From Kineosporia aurantiaca JCM 3230 (lineage in GTDB: Bacteria > Actinomycetota > Actinomycetes > Actinomycetales > Kineosporiaceae): a DNA stretch of 64,000 bases. This document shows positions 16,736 through 23,885 of this stretch, one piece after another. Below the pieces are notes generated by a model, which saw only the letters and a program-made list of their open reading frames with translations, made no database searches and was not told where the DNA came from. Numbering within the stretch: the stretch's first letter is position 1; every line of letters starts with the position of its first letter. The DNA lies in contig JODP01000006.1 of assembly GCA_000719025.1 (NCBI GenBank), positions 372,001-436,000 on the forward strand, in the 5' to 3' direction. The position numbers and the translations under genes were made by a program.

Positions 16736-17428
16736 TTATTGCGCGGAAGCGCTGGTCGACAGGATCCCGTTGACCAGCGCCTCGGCCATCCAGCGCTGTC
16801 GGGCCTCGGTGTCCGTCCCCAAGGCTGCGAACTCCGGCCGCAGATCGTGCAGATGCGGAAACGTCTGTGGGGCAAGTGATCCCAGGATGTCCTGCGAGCG
16901 TTCCAGCTCGGGTTTGTCCTCCTGGAGCCGCTTCTCGCGGGTGGCCGCCTCGGCCGCCGTGGCCACGATGTAGAGCGCGATCAGGTCGACCGCCCAGACC
17001 CGGGCCCGCCGGCCGATCCCGGACTCGTCCAGAATGGCCAGCAGCGCCTCGCTGATCCGGAGCGAGTTCGGTCCCAGCGGGATGACGGCCATGCCGAGCA
17101 GGGCGAGGTCGCGGTGCTCGGTGAGGTTGCGGATCGAGTTCAGCACCAGCTGCACCGTGCGCTCGCGCCAGTCACCGGCCTCGGGGCCGGGCACCTCGAT
17201 GTCGCCGGCGATCCGGTCCCAGACCAGCCAGAGCAGGTCGTCGCGGTTGCGGACGTAGACGTAGAGGGACGCGGCCCCGGTGTCCAGGCGCTGGGCGACC
17301 CGGCGCATCGTCACTCCGTCCAGACCGTCCGCATCCAGGAGTTCGGTCGCCGCGCTCAGGATCGTCTCCAGGCTGAGGGCGGGTTTGGCGGGGCGTTCGC
17401 GCCGGCTGACCGGCCCTTTCTCTACCAC
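16736..17428 (-). CDS. TetR-family repressor of the divergent MFS pump
   Basis: 230 residues from a GTG start. The N-terminal HTH (ILSAATELLDADGLDGVTMRRVAQRLDTGAASLYVYVRNRDDLL order) is typical of TetR, and the C-terminal ligand domain includes WRERTVQLVLNSIRNLTEHRDLALLG. It is divergent from a DHA2 MFS gene with a perfect 23-bp palindrome between them, the likely binding site of this protein. Its stop is only 6 nt from the end of the convergent MFS gene at 16729. Confidence 0.92.
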   Translation of the reverse strand: MVEKGPVSRRERPAKPALSLETILSAATELLDADGLDGVTMRRVAQRLDTGAASLYVYVRNRDDLLWLVWDRIAGDIEVPGPEAGDWRERTVQLVLNSIRNLTEHRDLALLGMAVIPLGPNSLRISEALLAILDESGIGRRARVWAVDLIALYIVATAAEAATREKRLQEDKPELERSQDILGSLAPQTFPHLHDLRPEFAALGTDTEARQRWMAEALVNGILSTSASAQ

Positions 17429-17480
17429 CAGCCCATCCTAGGGCCGCCCTCCAACCTTGAGCGAACGCTGTTTGTGACGT

Positions 17481-17503
17481 ACGTTGTTCGTCACGAACAA
17501 CGT
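17481..17503. promoter_or_regulatory. Perfect 23-bp palindrome, TetR operator
   Basis: ACGTTGTTCGT (17481-17491), one central C, then ACGAACAACGT (17493-17503), a perfect inverted repeat. It lies between the divergent TetR and MFS genes. A possible -35 TTGAGC (17457-17462) lies to its left, so bound repressor would cover the -10 region of the MFS promoter. Confidence 0.85.
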
Positions 17504-17532
17504 TCGGGACTAATCAAGGGGAGATGGGGAAA

Positions 17533-18966
17533 ATGACGGAGCAGCCGGTTCGGAACGGGCATCCCTGGCGGTACTGGATCCTCGCCGTGGTGCTGATGGC
17601 GGAGATCCTCGATCTTCTGGACGCGACGGTCGTCGCGGTGGCGGCCCCTTCGATCCGGGCCGATCTGGGCGGCGCCCCGTCCACCATGCAGTGGCTGACC
17701 GCGGGCTACACGCTCGCCTTCGGTGTGCTGCTGGTGGTCGGAGGCCGGCTCGGCGACCGGTTCGGCCGGCGCCGGATGTTCGTGATCGGCGCCACCGGCT
17801 TCACCGTGGCCTCCCTGGCCTGCGCCCTGGCCACCGCTCCGGCCGAGCTGATCGCGTTCCGGGCGGTCGAGGGGGCGTTCGGGGCGATGCTGCTGCCGCA
17901 GGGGCTGGGCATCATCAAGTCGGTCTTCCCGCCGGCCGAGACCGGCCGGGCCTTCAGCTTGTTCGGGCCGATCATGGGGCTCTCCGCCGTCGGCGGCCCG
18001 ATCCTGGCCGGGGCCCTGATCGGGCTGGACGCCTGGGGCACCCAATGGCGGCTGATCTTCCTGATCAACCTCCCGCTCGGGATGGCCGCCGTCTTCGGCG
18101 CACTGAGCTGGATGCCGCGCGACCGGCCCCGGCCCGGCGTGGTCATCGACCTGCTCTCCGCCCTGCTGCTCGGCGGGGCCCTGCTGCTCGCGATCAACGC
18201 CCTGATCCTCGGCCCGGAACGGCACTGGCCGCTCTGGACCTGGATCTCCTTCGCCGCGGCGGCCCTGCTCCTGGTCGTCTTCACGAGCCGCGAACGCCGG
18301 GCCCGGCATCCCCTGATCGCGCCCGCCCTCCTGCGGGTGCCCAGCTTCCGCGGCGGTCTGCTGGTCATGCTGGGCTTCTTCGCCGGCCTGTCCGGTCTGA
18401 TGCTGACCCTGTCCGTGTTCACCCAGGGCTATCTCGGCTACTCGGCCTTCCGCTCCGGCCTGACCCTGGCCCCGATGGCGCTGGGTATGGCCATCTCGGC
18501 GCTGCTGCTGTCCGGCCTGGTCGCCACCCGGGCCCGGCGGCTGCTGGGCTTGGGGCTGGTGTTCGAGGTGCTTGCCGTGCTGGCCCTGGCCGCGGTGGTC
18601 CGGGTGGGCGGGGCCGACGTCGGGTTCCTGGCTCTGTGCGGACCCGGTCTGGCCATCGGTCTCGGCATGGGCGCCGTCGCCGGTTCCCTGTTCGACCTGG
18701 TGCTGGCCGGAGTTTCGGAAGAGGACGCCGGCAGCGGGTCCGGCGTGCTCACCGCGGTCCAGGCGCTCTCCGGATCGGTCGGCGTCGCCGTGATCACCAC
18801 CGTCTACTTGGCCTTCATCGACTCCCGCCCGGTACCTCAGGCCATGGCGATCAGCATGATCGCGGTGGCCGGGGTGCTGGGGCTGGCCGCCCTCGCAGTC
18901 CGCCTGATCCCGGCCCGGCCGGCGGTTCTGGACGTGGCTTCAGGAACCGCCACGGTCGCGGCCTGA
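17533..18966 (+). CDS. MFS transporter, DHA2 (EmrB/QacA) family
   Basis: 477 residues with about 14 membrane helices. Features include LDATVVAVAAPSI in helix 1 (LD-x-T-v-v-n-vAlP-like), GGRLGDRFGRRRMF (motif A) and WRLIFLINLPLG (DHA2 signature region). The start at 17533 (MTEQPVRNG) has AGGGGAG about 9 nt upstream; an ATG at 17524 is in frame but too close. Proton-driven drug export is expected. It is divergent from a TetR gene and controlled through the palindrome at 17481-17503. Confidence 0.92.
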   Translation: MTEQPVRNGHPWRYWILAVVLMAEILDLLDATVVAVAAPSIRADLGGAPSTMQWLTAGYTLAFGVLLVVGGRLGDRFGRRRMFVIGATGFTVASLACALATAPAELIAFRAVEGAFGAMLLPQGLGIIKSVFPPAETGRAFSLFGPIMGLSAVGGPILAGALIGLDAWGTQWRLIFLINLPLGMAAVFGALSWMPRDRPRPGVVIDLLSALLLGGALLLAINALILGPERHWPLWTWISFAAAALLLVVFTSRERRARHPLIAPALLRVPSFRGGLLVMLGFFAGLSGLMLTLSVFTQGYLGYSAFRSGLTLAPMALGMAISALLLSGLVATRARRLLGLGLVFEVLAVLALAAVVRVGGADVGFLALCGPGLAIGLGMGAVAGSLFDLVLAGVSEEDAGSGSGVLTAVQALSGSVGVAVITTVYLAFIDSRPVPQAMAISMIAVAGVLGLAALAVRLIPARPAVLDVASGTATVAA

Positions 18967-18993
18967 TGAAAATCGTCTCTGTACGGGAGGTGA

Positions 18994-19695
18994 TCAGTGC
19001 GCCATCGTGGCGAGCATCCGGGCAACGTCCCCGAGGCGGCGTAGCGCTCCTGCCGAGTCCTTGTCCACCAGCCAGCGCAGAGTGGCGCCGTCCACCGCCA
19101 TCACCACCAGGTCGGCCAGCTCCCGCACGTCCCGGTCCCAGGTGACGCCGACGTGGTCGGCCACGTGCTCCAGCACCACGCAGCAGGCCTGGACGGTGCT
19201 GTCGTACTGCTGCTGGGCCACGTCGTTCAACCGCGGTTCGCGCAGAGCCCGGGTGGTGATCTCGTAGGTCAGCAACTGGCGGCCGGGGGTGGCCTCATGG
19301 ACGTCCCACAGCCGGTTCAGGGCGGCCTGCAAGGCGAATTCCAGCTCCGCGACCCGATCTACCGAGCGAAGGACGCTGGGGGTAGGCCTGCCTGCGGGGT
19401 TGGGGCTGTCCGCCGAACTTGGAGCGCTGACCGGAACCAGGGCCGGGACCGGCGGCGGGGTCAGGTCCAGCGGGGCGTCCGCCGCCTCGGCGGTGTCCTC
19501 GGCGATCCGGGCCGCCATGGCGATCGTCAGATCGTCCTTGGTCGCGAAGCAGTAGGACACCAACCCGAGCGAGACGCCGGCCTCGGAGGCGACACGGCGC
19601 GCGGTCACGGCCGCCACGCCCTCGCGCTCGCCGATCGCGATCCCGGCGTCGATCAGTTGCCGACGCCGGTCTGCGATCGGTCGATATGCCCGCAT
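18994..19695 (-). CDS. TetR-family transcriptional regulator
   Basis: 233 residues from ATG 19695 (MRAYRPIADRRRQLIDAG). The HTH is VTARRVASEAGVSLGLVSYCFATKDDL. A Pro/Ser/Ala-rich insert (about 95-125) separates it from a helical C-terminal domain with QLLTYEITTRAL. It is convergent with the upstream MFS gene (27 nt apart) and divergent from lsr2 across a 455-nt gap. No obvious target gene is adjacent, so it may be autoregulatory or act elsewhere. Confidence 0.88.
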   Translation of the reverse strand: MRAYRPIADRRRQLIDAGIAIGEREGVAAVTARRVASEAGVSLGLVSYCFATKDDLTIAMAARIAEDTAEAADAPLDLTPPPVPALVPVSAPSSADSPNPAGRPTPSVLRSVDRVAELEFALQAALNRLWDVHEATPGRQLLTYEITTRALREPRLNDVAQQQYDSTVQACCVVLEHVADHVGVTWDRDVRELADLVVMAVDGATLRWLVDKDSAGALRRLGDVARMLATMAH

Positions 19696-20150
19696 GGCGT
19701 CAGTCAAGACTCGAACGCGCGTCCAAGTCAATGATTCTCCCCGATCGGACCCGATCGCCGGGCGTCTTGCGGGGGAAACCGGCGTCCCTTCGTGAGCGGG
19801 GGTTGCCGAAAGTGAGGGGCGACCGGGCGGGCCAGGGAAAACCCTCGGTGCGGCGAATGAGTTCTCACGGCTTCTCTTTCCCTCGGCCCGGATTGCGGAA
19901 TGTCCGTTGACAACGTGGGTTCATTGCCGACCGCCGAGAACCGGCCGTGAATGGGTGAACAGCTGAACAAATGCTGTGGGTCCGAAGGTAGCAGGAGCGG
20001 TCGAGTGACCCTGGGAAACCGCAATACTCCGGCGACGCCTGTGAAAATACTTTCCTGCCGGTGAGTCCGGGCCTTGAATTGTTCGGGTCCGGATCCTCGG
20101 GACGCGGAAATGCGGGACGCTTTGACTCGGCAGTCAGGAAACGAAAACAT
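19696..20150. other. 455-nt intergenic region between tetR and lsr2
   Basis: No convincing coding sequence on either strand: the long frames here are antisense or compositional. The right half (about 19905-20150) is less GC-rich than the surroundings and has several A/T runs, which would suit Lsr2 autoregulation (inference). I could not pick a confident -35/-10 pair; TTGACT near 20122 is too close to the start codon. No clear TetR operator was found. Confidence 0.5.
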
Positions 20151-20480
20151 ATGACCATGGCGACCAGGACAGTGACCGAGCTGCTCGATGACATGACCGG
20201 ACAGGCTGCCGACGAAACCGTGGCTTTCGGTCTCGACGGTGTTGAGTACGAGATCGACGTGACGAAGAAGAACGCCGCCGCCCTGCGCAAGGCGCTGGCT
20301 CCCTATCAGGACGTCGCCCGTCGGGTCGGCGGCCGGAAACAGGCCGCGCTGAAGCGGGTTGCCACCGGCGTCGACAACCGCGCCGTCCGGGCCTGGGCCG
20401 CCAGCAACGGCATCGAGCTGTCCGAGCGGGGCCGGATCCCGGCCCACGTGATCGAGCAGTACCAGGCCGCCGGCAACTGA
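20151..20480 (+). CDS. lsr2: Lsr2 nucleoid-associated protein
   Basis: 109 residues. The N-terminal dimerisation domain (TVTELLDDMTGQ ... VAFGLDGVEYEIDVTKKNAAALRKALAPY) leads to a linker and a C-terminal DNA-binding domain (NRAVRAWAASNGIELSERGRIP order) with the R93-G94-R95 AT-hook-like clamp. Lsr2 binds the minor groove of AT-rich DNA and silences acquired genes (family knowledge). ATG 20151 follows AGGAAA; ATG 20157 is an alternative. It stands alone ahead of a kinase gene, 101 nt apart. Confidence 0.95.
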   Translation: MTMATRTVTELLDDMTGQAADETVAFGLDGVEYEIDVTKKNAAALRKALAPYQDVARRVGGRKQAALKRVATGVDNRAVRAWAASNGIELSERGRIPAHVIEQYQAAGN

Positions 20481-20581
20481 CCCGCCGTCCCGGCGAACTC
20501 CTACCGCACCTCCCGAAGTGCCGCTCGCGCTGATCACGGGCACAGTTACTGCCGCGGACGGATCCAGCCAGAGGAGGCAGC

Positions 20582-21877
20582 GTGCGGGACACTCTTGACC
20601 TTGAGCCCCCGATGCTCGCCGGCCGGTACGCGCTGGGGGACGTGATCGGCAAGGGTGGGATGGGCCTGGTCTACCGGGCCTGGGACACAGTGGGTCAGTG
20701 CGACGTAGCGGTGAAGGTGCTCCATCAGCTCGCGATGGAGGACGAGGTGAACCGCGCGCGCTTCGCCAGTGAGGCCGAGACGCTCGCCGGTCTGGATCAC
20801 CCCGGCCTGGTCGCGCTCTACGACGCCTCCACGCACGACGATCAGCCTTACATCGCCATGGAACTGATCGAGGGCGAGACCCTGAGCCGGCGTTGCCGGC
20901 CCGACCCGATGAGCCCGCACGAGGTCAGCGGAGTGGGCGCCAGCCTCGGCGAAACCCTCGACTACGTTCATTCGCGGCGCATCGTCCATCGCGATCTCAA
21001 GCCCAGCAACGTTCTGCTCAGTAATGACGGGGCGGTCAAACTCGGCGACTTCGGGGTGGCGCGGGCGCTGGACAGTTCCGAGCGCCTCACCGGTACCGGC
21101 CTGACCATGGGCACGGCCGGGTACCTCTCCCCGGAGCAGGTCCGCGGCGAAGAGATCCGCGAGTCCAGCGACATCTACTCGCTCGGGCTGGTGCTGATCG
21201 AGGCGCTCAGCGGTCGTCCCGCGTTCGACGGGGAACCGGTCGCCGTCGCGGTCGCCCGCCTGCACAACCCGCCGCGCATCGACATGGACATCCCGGCCGG
21301 GCTGGCGGGGCTGCTCACGGCGATGACCGACAACGATCCCGCGCAGCGTCCGGACGCCGGTGAGGTTGCCGGTCGACTGCGGGAGTTCCACGACCTTGGG
21401 GACGAGGCGAGCGGCGCCACCGCGACGGAGCTGGTGAACCTTCCGGCTCCCATCCGGACCGGGCCGGAATCACCCGACATCGGGGTTCCCGCCCACCCGC
21501 GCCACCGTCAGAGCCCGCACTCGGCTCCAGCGAGCAGCGCCCTCGAAGCACTCGCCGCGGACTTCGGGGTCTCGACCCTGCTCGACCCGCCGCCCGCCCA
21601 GTCCGCGCCGACGCCCGTGGGGCGTCACGCGTCCACCAGTCGTCGTCGCCGTTCGATCCCGCGGACCGACCCGTACGGACTGCCGCGTCGGGCGGTTTCC
21701 GGGGCCACAGCTTCCGGAGCCACGGCCTCTGGCGCTACTGCTTCCGGGGAGCTTCCGCACCGCCGTGAGCTGCGTGGACGTCGTCGGCGAACGGGCCGGA
21801 CGATGCTTGGTCTGGCGGTTCTGACCGTCGTCGTGGTGGTTTCGGTCCTGGTCATCGCCAAGCCGTTCGGGGGCTGA
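20582..21877 (+). CDS. Ser/Thr protein kinase, PknB-like, C-terminally anchored
   Basis: 431 residues. Kinase domain about 14-275: Gly loop IGKGGMG (22-28), K45 in VAVKVL, HRDLKPSN with D138 and DFG starting at D156; T/S-rich activation loop LTGTGLTMGTAGYLSPEQV. A disordered juxtamembrane stretch of about 130 residues includes three SGATA pentads. A single membrane helix lies at the very end, with only about six residues outside the cell, so there is no PASTA or other external sensor. The GTG start follows AGGAGG. It probably senses cytoplasmic or membrane cues; its substrate is unknown. Confidence 0.93.
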   Translation: MRDTLDLEPPMLAGRYALGDVIGKGGMGLVYRAWDTVGQCDVAVKVLHQLAMEDEVNRARFASEAETLAGLDHPGLVALYDASTHDDQPYIAMELIEGETLSRRCRPDPMSPHEVSGVGASLGETLDYVHSRRIVHRDLKPSNVLLSNDGAVKLGDFGVARALDSSERLTGTGLTMGTAGYLSPEQVRGEEIRESSDIYSLGLVLIEALSGRPAFDGEPVAVAVARLHNPPRIDMDIPAGLAGLLTAMTDNDPAQRPDAGEVAGRLREFHDLGDEASGATATELVNLPAPIRTGPESPDIGVPAHPRHRQSPHSAPASSALEALAADFGVSTLLDPPPAQSAPTPVGRHASTSRRRRSIPRTDPYGLPRRAVSGATASGATASGATASGELPHRRELRGRRRRTGRTMLGLAVLTVVVVVSVLVIAKPFGG

Positions 21878-21883
21878 GACCCC

Positions 21884-22531
21884 CTACGCAGCGCCCAGCT
21901 TGCGGGCCAGGTCGACCATCGCCTGAGCGGCCTTCTCCAGCTCGTCCGCGGCCTGTCCGGCGAACGGGTTCAGGGCGGGCAGCCGGGTGGCCAAGGTCAG
22001 CTCGGTGGTAACCACCGTGACGTCCATGCCCATCGCCACGCCCAGCGGCTGGACCAGGCTCGGGACCTCGAAGTCGGTGCCCTCGCCCGGGGTGCCCGCG
22101 CCGTAGGACGCGCCCCGGCTGGAGACGATCACCACCGGCTTGCCCGCCAGCGGCTGGGTCGGCTCGTCGATGATCGAGGTCAGGCCGCTGACCTGGACGT
22201 AGTCGATCCACGCCTTGAGCGTGGAGGGCATCCCCCAGTTGTACATCGGGGCGCCGATCACCACCACGTCCGCGTTCGTCAGCTCCTCGATCAGGACCTT
22301 CTGCAGCTGCTCGGCGTCGGCCGGCACCACCTCGTCCGCGGTCCGCAGCCGCGGCGCCCAATGCAGCGCGTTGGTCGGCAGGTGGGGCAGCGGGTCGAGG
22401 TGCAGATCGCGCTGGACCACCAGGTGGTCGGGGCTGATCTCGGTCCAGGTCGTGGCGAACCGCGCGGTGAGGGCGCGGCTGACGGAGGTGCGCAGGTCGG
22501 CGGAGGAGTCGAGATGCAGCAAGGTCGGCAC
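21884..22531 (-). CDS. FMN-dependent NADH-azoreductase / quinone reductase (AzoR family)
   Basis: 215 residues, flavodoxin-like. LLHLDSSADLRTSVSRAL forms the FMN phosphate loop, and APMYNWGMPSTLKAWIDYV is the signature flavin-binding segment; SSRGASYG follows. AzoR enzymes reduce quinones and azo dyes with NAD(P)H in the cytoplasm. GTG 22531 (MPTLLHLDSS) was chosen because upstream residues are Pro-rich and non-homologous; AAGGA precedes it. It is convergent with the kinase gene, the stops 6 nt apart. Confidence 0.9.
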   Translation of the reverse strand: MPTLLHLDSSADLRTSVSRALTARFATTWTEISPDHLVVQRDLHLDPLPHLPTNALHWAPRLRTADEVVPADAEQLQKVLIEELTNADVVVIGAPMYNWGMPSTLKAWIDYVQVSGLTSIIDEPTQPLAGKPVVIVSSRGASYGAGTPGEGTDFEVPSLVQPLGVAMGMDVTVVTTELTLATRLPALNPFAGQAADELEKAAQAMVDLARKLGAA

Positions 22532-22889
22532 GGGAGGGTCCTTACTCTCGGTCGGGGCAGCTCCCGTTGACTCTGCCACGGGCAGGGGCCCGGACCGGGG
22601 CCGGGTGGGGGTGTTCTGCGGATGCCGCGCCCATCGGTCCACTGCCGAGACTGGGGCAAGGCCCATGGTCAGCGGGCTGACCGGAATGTTCCGAACCAGT
22701 ACGGATAGCCAGGCCCGAGCACTGCTGACATGATCGACGGAAGGACCGATAAGGGCCGGATCGTCGGGTAAGTGGAGGAACTGGTCCGTTACGTTAGGCT
22801 AGCGACATTTCCACTGGTGCATGTGAAGATGGGGCCGAAACCATCCATGTGACACGGGTGTGTTCTGTCGAGCAGGCCGGGAGGGCTCG
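22532..22889. other. 358-nt intergenic region between divergent azoR and repeat-protein genes
   Basis: No supported gene. It must hold the promoters of both divergent genes. The stretch TTACGTTAGGCTAGC (22790-22804) is a possible -10 region for the rightward gene, whose ribosome site GGGAGGG lies at 22880-22886. No long palindrome was seen. Confidence 0.45.
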
Positions 22890-23885
22890 ATGAACCTCGT
22901 CGGCTACGCGGTGGGCGTGCTGATCGTGGTCGCGCTGGCGATCGAGGTCATTCAGGCGCTGGGACATGCCCTGGAGGGCCTGTTCGGCGCGCTGGGTCAG
23001 GCCCTGGTCCTGGTCTTCCAGGTCGGCATCACCTTCCTCTGCATCCTCCTCGTCCTGCTGCTCTGGCGCTGGCTGCTCCCGTACTTCCGGGGCGGCGTCA
23101 GCGGCCTGCGCACCAGCCCCGCCTCCCGGGTCGCCTTCGGTCACGACGATCAGCTGAGCCGCCGGGCCGGCGAGGGTTCGCTGTCCGGCCTGCTGCCGGT
23201 CCGGGTCACGCTGCAGCCGGAAGAGCCGGAACCCGAAACCCAGAGACAACCGGCCAGCCCGGGGACGCCCTCGCCCCAGTTGCGCAGCGGGCCGGGCACC
23301 TCCTGGAAACACTCGGGCGACTGGTCCCCGACCACCCCTAGTTCCGAGAGCACCGAGGTCAGCGGGGCATCGCCGCCGCGGAGTACCGAGCCCTCGGCCG
23401 GGGCGCTCGAAGCGCGTGCGGTGGAATCCGGTCGGCCTGATCATCCTGAAGGCGGTCCGGCACTTGGCGTAGATGGAGTGCCTCCGGCTCCGCGACGGGC
23501 AGAATCCGCTGCCCAGACCGAGCAGGTCCCGGACGCGTCGGCGGGTTTCGACGGCGCTCCCATCCCAGACACCTCGGCACTCCCGGTTGATCCCCGTCCA
23601 AGTGGGGACGCGGCTGGCGGCGAGGCGAAGACCGCTGCGGACCGGGCTGCGGCTCGGCGTGCGCAGAAGGTCGACGGGCACATTCCGCCGAAGCGCGAGG
23701 CTGAGGAGTCGGGACGGTCTGACGGTGCCGCCCGGTCTGACGGTGCCGCCCGGTCTGACGGTGCCGCCCGGTCTGACGGTGCCGCCCGGTCTGACGGTGC
23801 CGCCCGGGTCCGAGGTGCGCGGGCGGTCTGGACAGCCCGAGCAGACTCAGGAGCCTGTGCGGCCACGGGAGCCTGGACGGTCTGA
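22890..23885 (+). CDS. Repeat-rich membrane protein, N-terminal part (frame interrupted)
   Basis: In-frame product of 331 residues. Residues 1-69 form one or two membrane segments (VGYAVGVLIVVALAIEVI and LVLVFQVGITFLCILLVLLL) ending in WRWLLPYFRGG. The rest is disordered and rich in Pro, Ser, Glu and Ala, leading into five perfect 18-bp repeats (SDGAAR, 23715-23804). Right after them sits GGG at 23806-23808. If one G is removed the frame passes smoothly into the 1.2-kb-residue downstream frame; as given it runs on for 26 Trp/Cys-containing residues and stops. ATG 22890 has GGGAGGG upstream. I read it as one gene with the next entry. No known family recognised. Confidence 0.65.
   Translation: MNLVGYAVGVLIVVALAIEVIQALGHALEGLFGALGQALVLVFQVGITFLCILLVLLLWRWLLPYFRGGVSGLRTSPASRVAFGHDDQLSRRAGEGSLSGLLPVRVTLQPEEPEPETQRQPASPGTPSPQLRSGPGTSWKHSGDWSPTTPSSESTEVSGASPPRSTEPSAGALEARAVESGRPDHPEGGPALGVDGVPPAPRRAESAAQTEQVPDASAGFDGAPIPDTSALPVDPRPSGDAAGGEAKTAADRAAARRAQKVDGHIPPKREAEESGRSDGAARSDGAARSDGAARSDGAARSDGAARVRGARAVWTARADSGACAATGAWTV
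23715..23804 (+). repeat. Five perfect 18-bp coding repeats
   Basis: Unit CGGTCTGACGGTGCCGCC, copies starting at 23715, 23733, 23751, 23769 and 23787, encoding R-S-D-G-A-A. Copy-number change would keep the reading frame. The apparent frame break lies 2-4 nt beyond the last copy. Confidence 0.97.

Noticed and set aside
17691..19145. Long same-strand alternative frame inside the DHA2 MFS gene
   Set aside because: Its Arg/Gly/Pro/Ala-rich product has no membrane helices, whereas the other frame gives a clear 14-helix transporter.
14919..19695. Biosynthetic or resistance gene cluster
   Set aside because: Two MFS pumps and three regulators are clustered, but no biosynthetic enzyme is among them; each pump is explained by its own local regulator.
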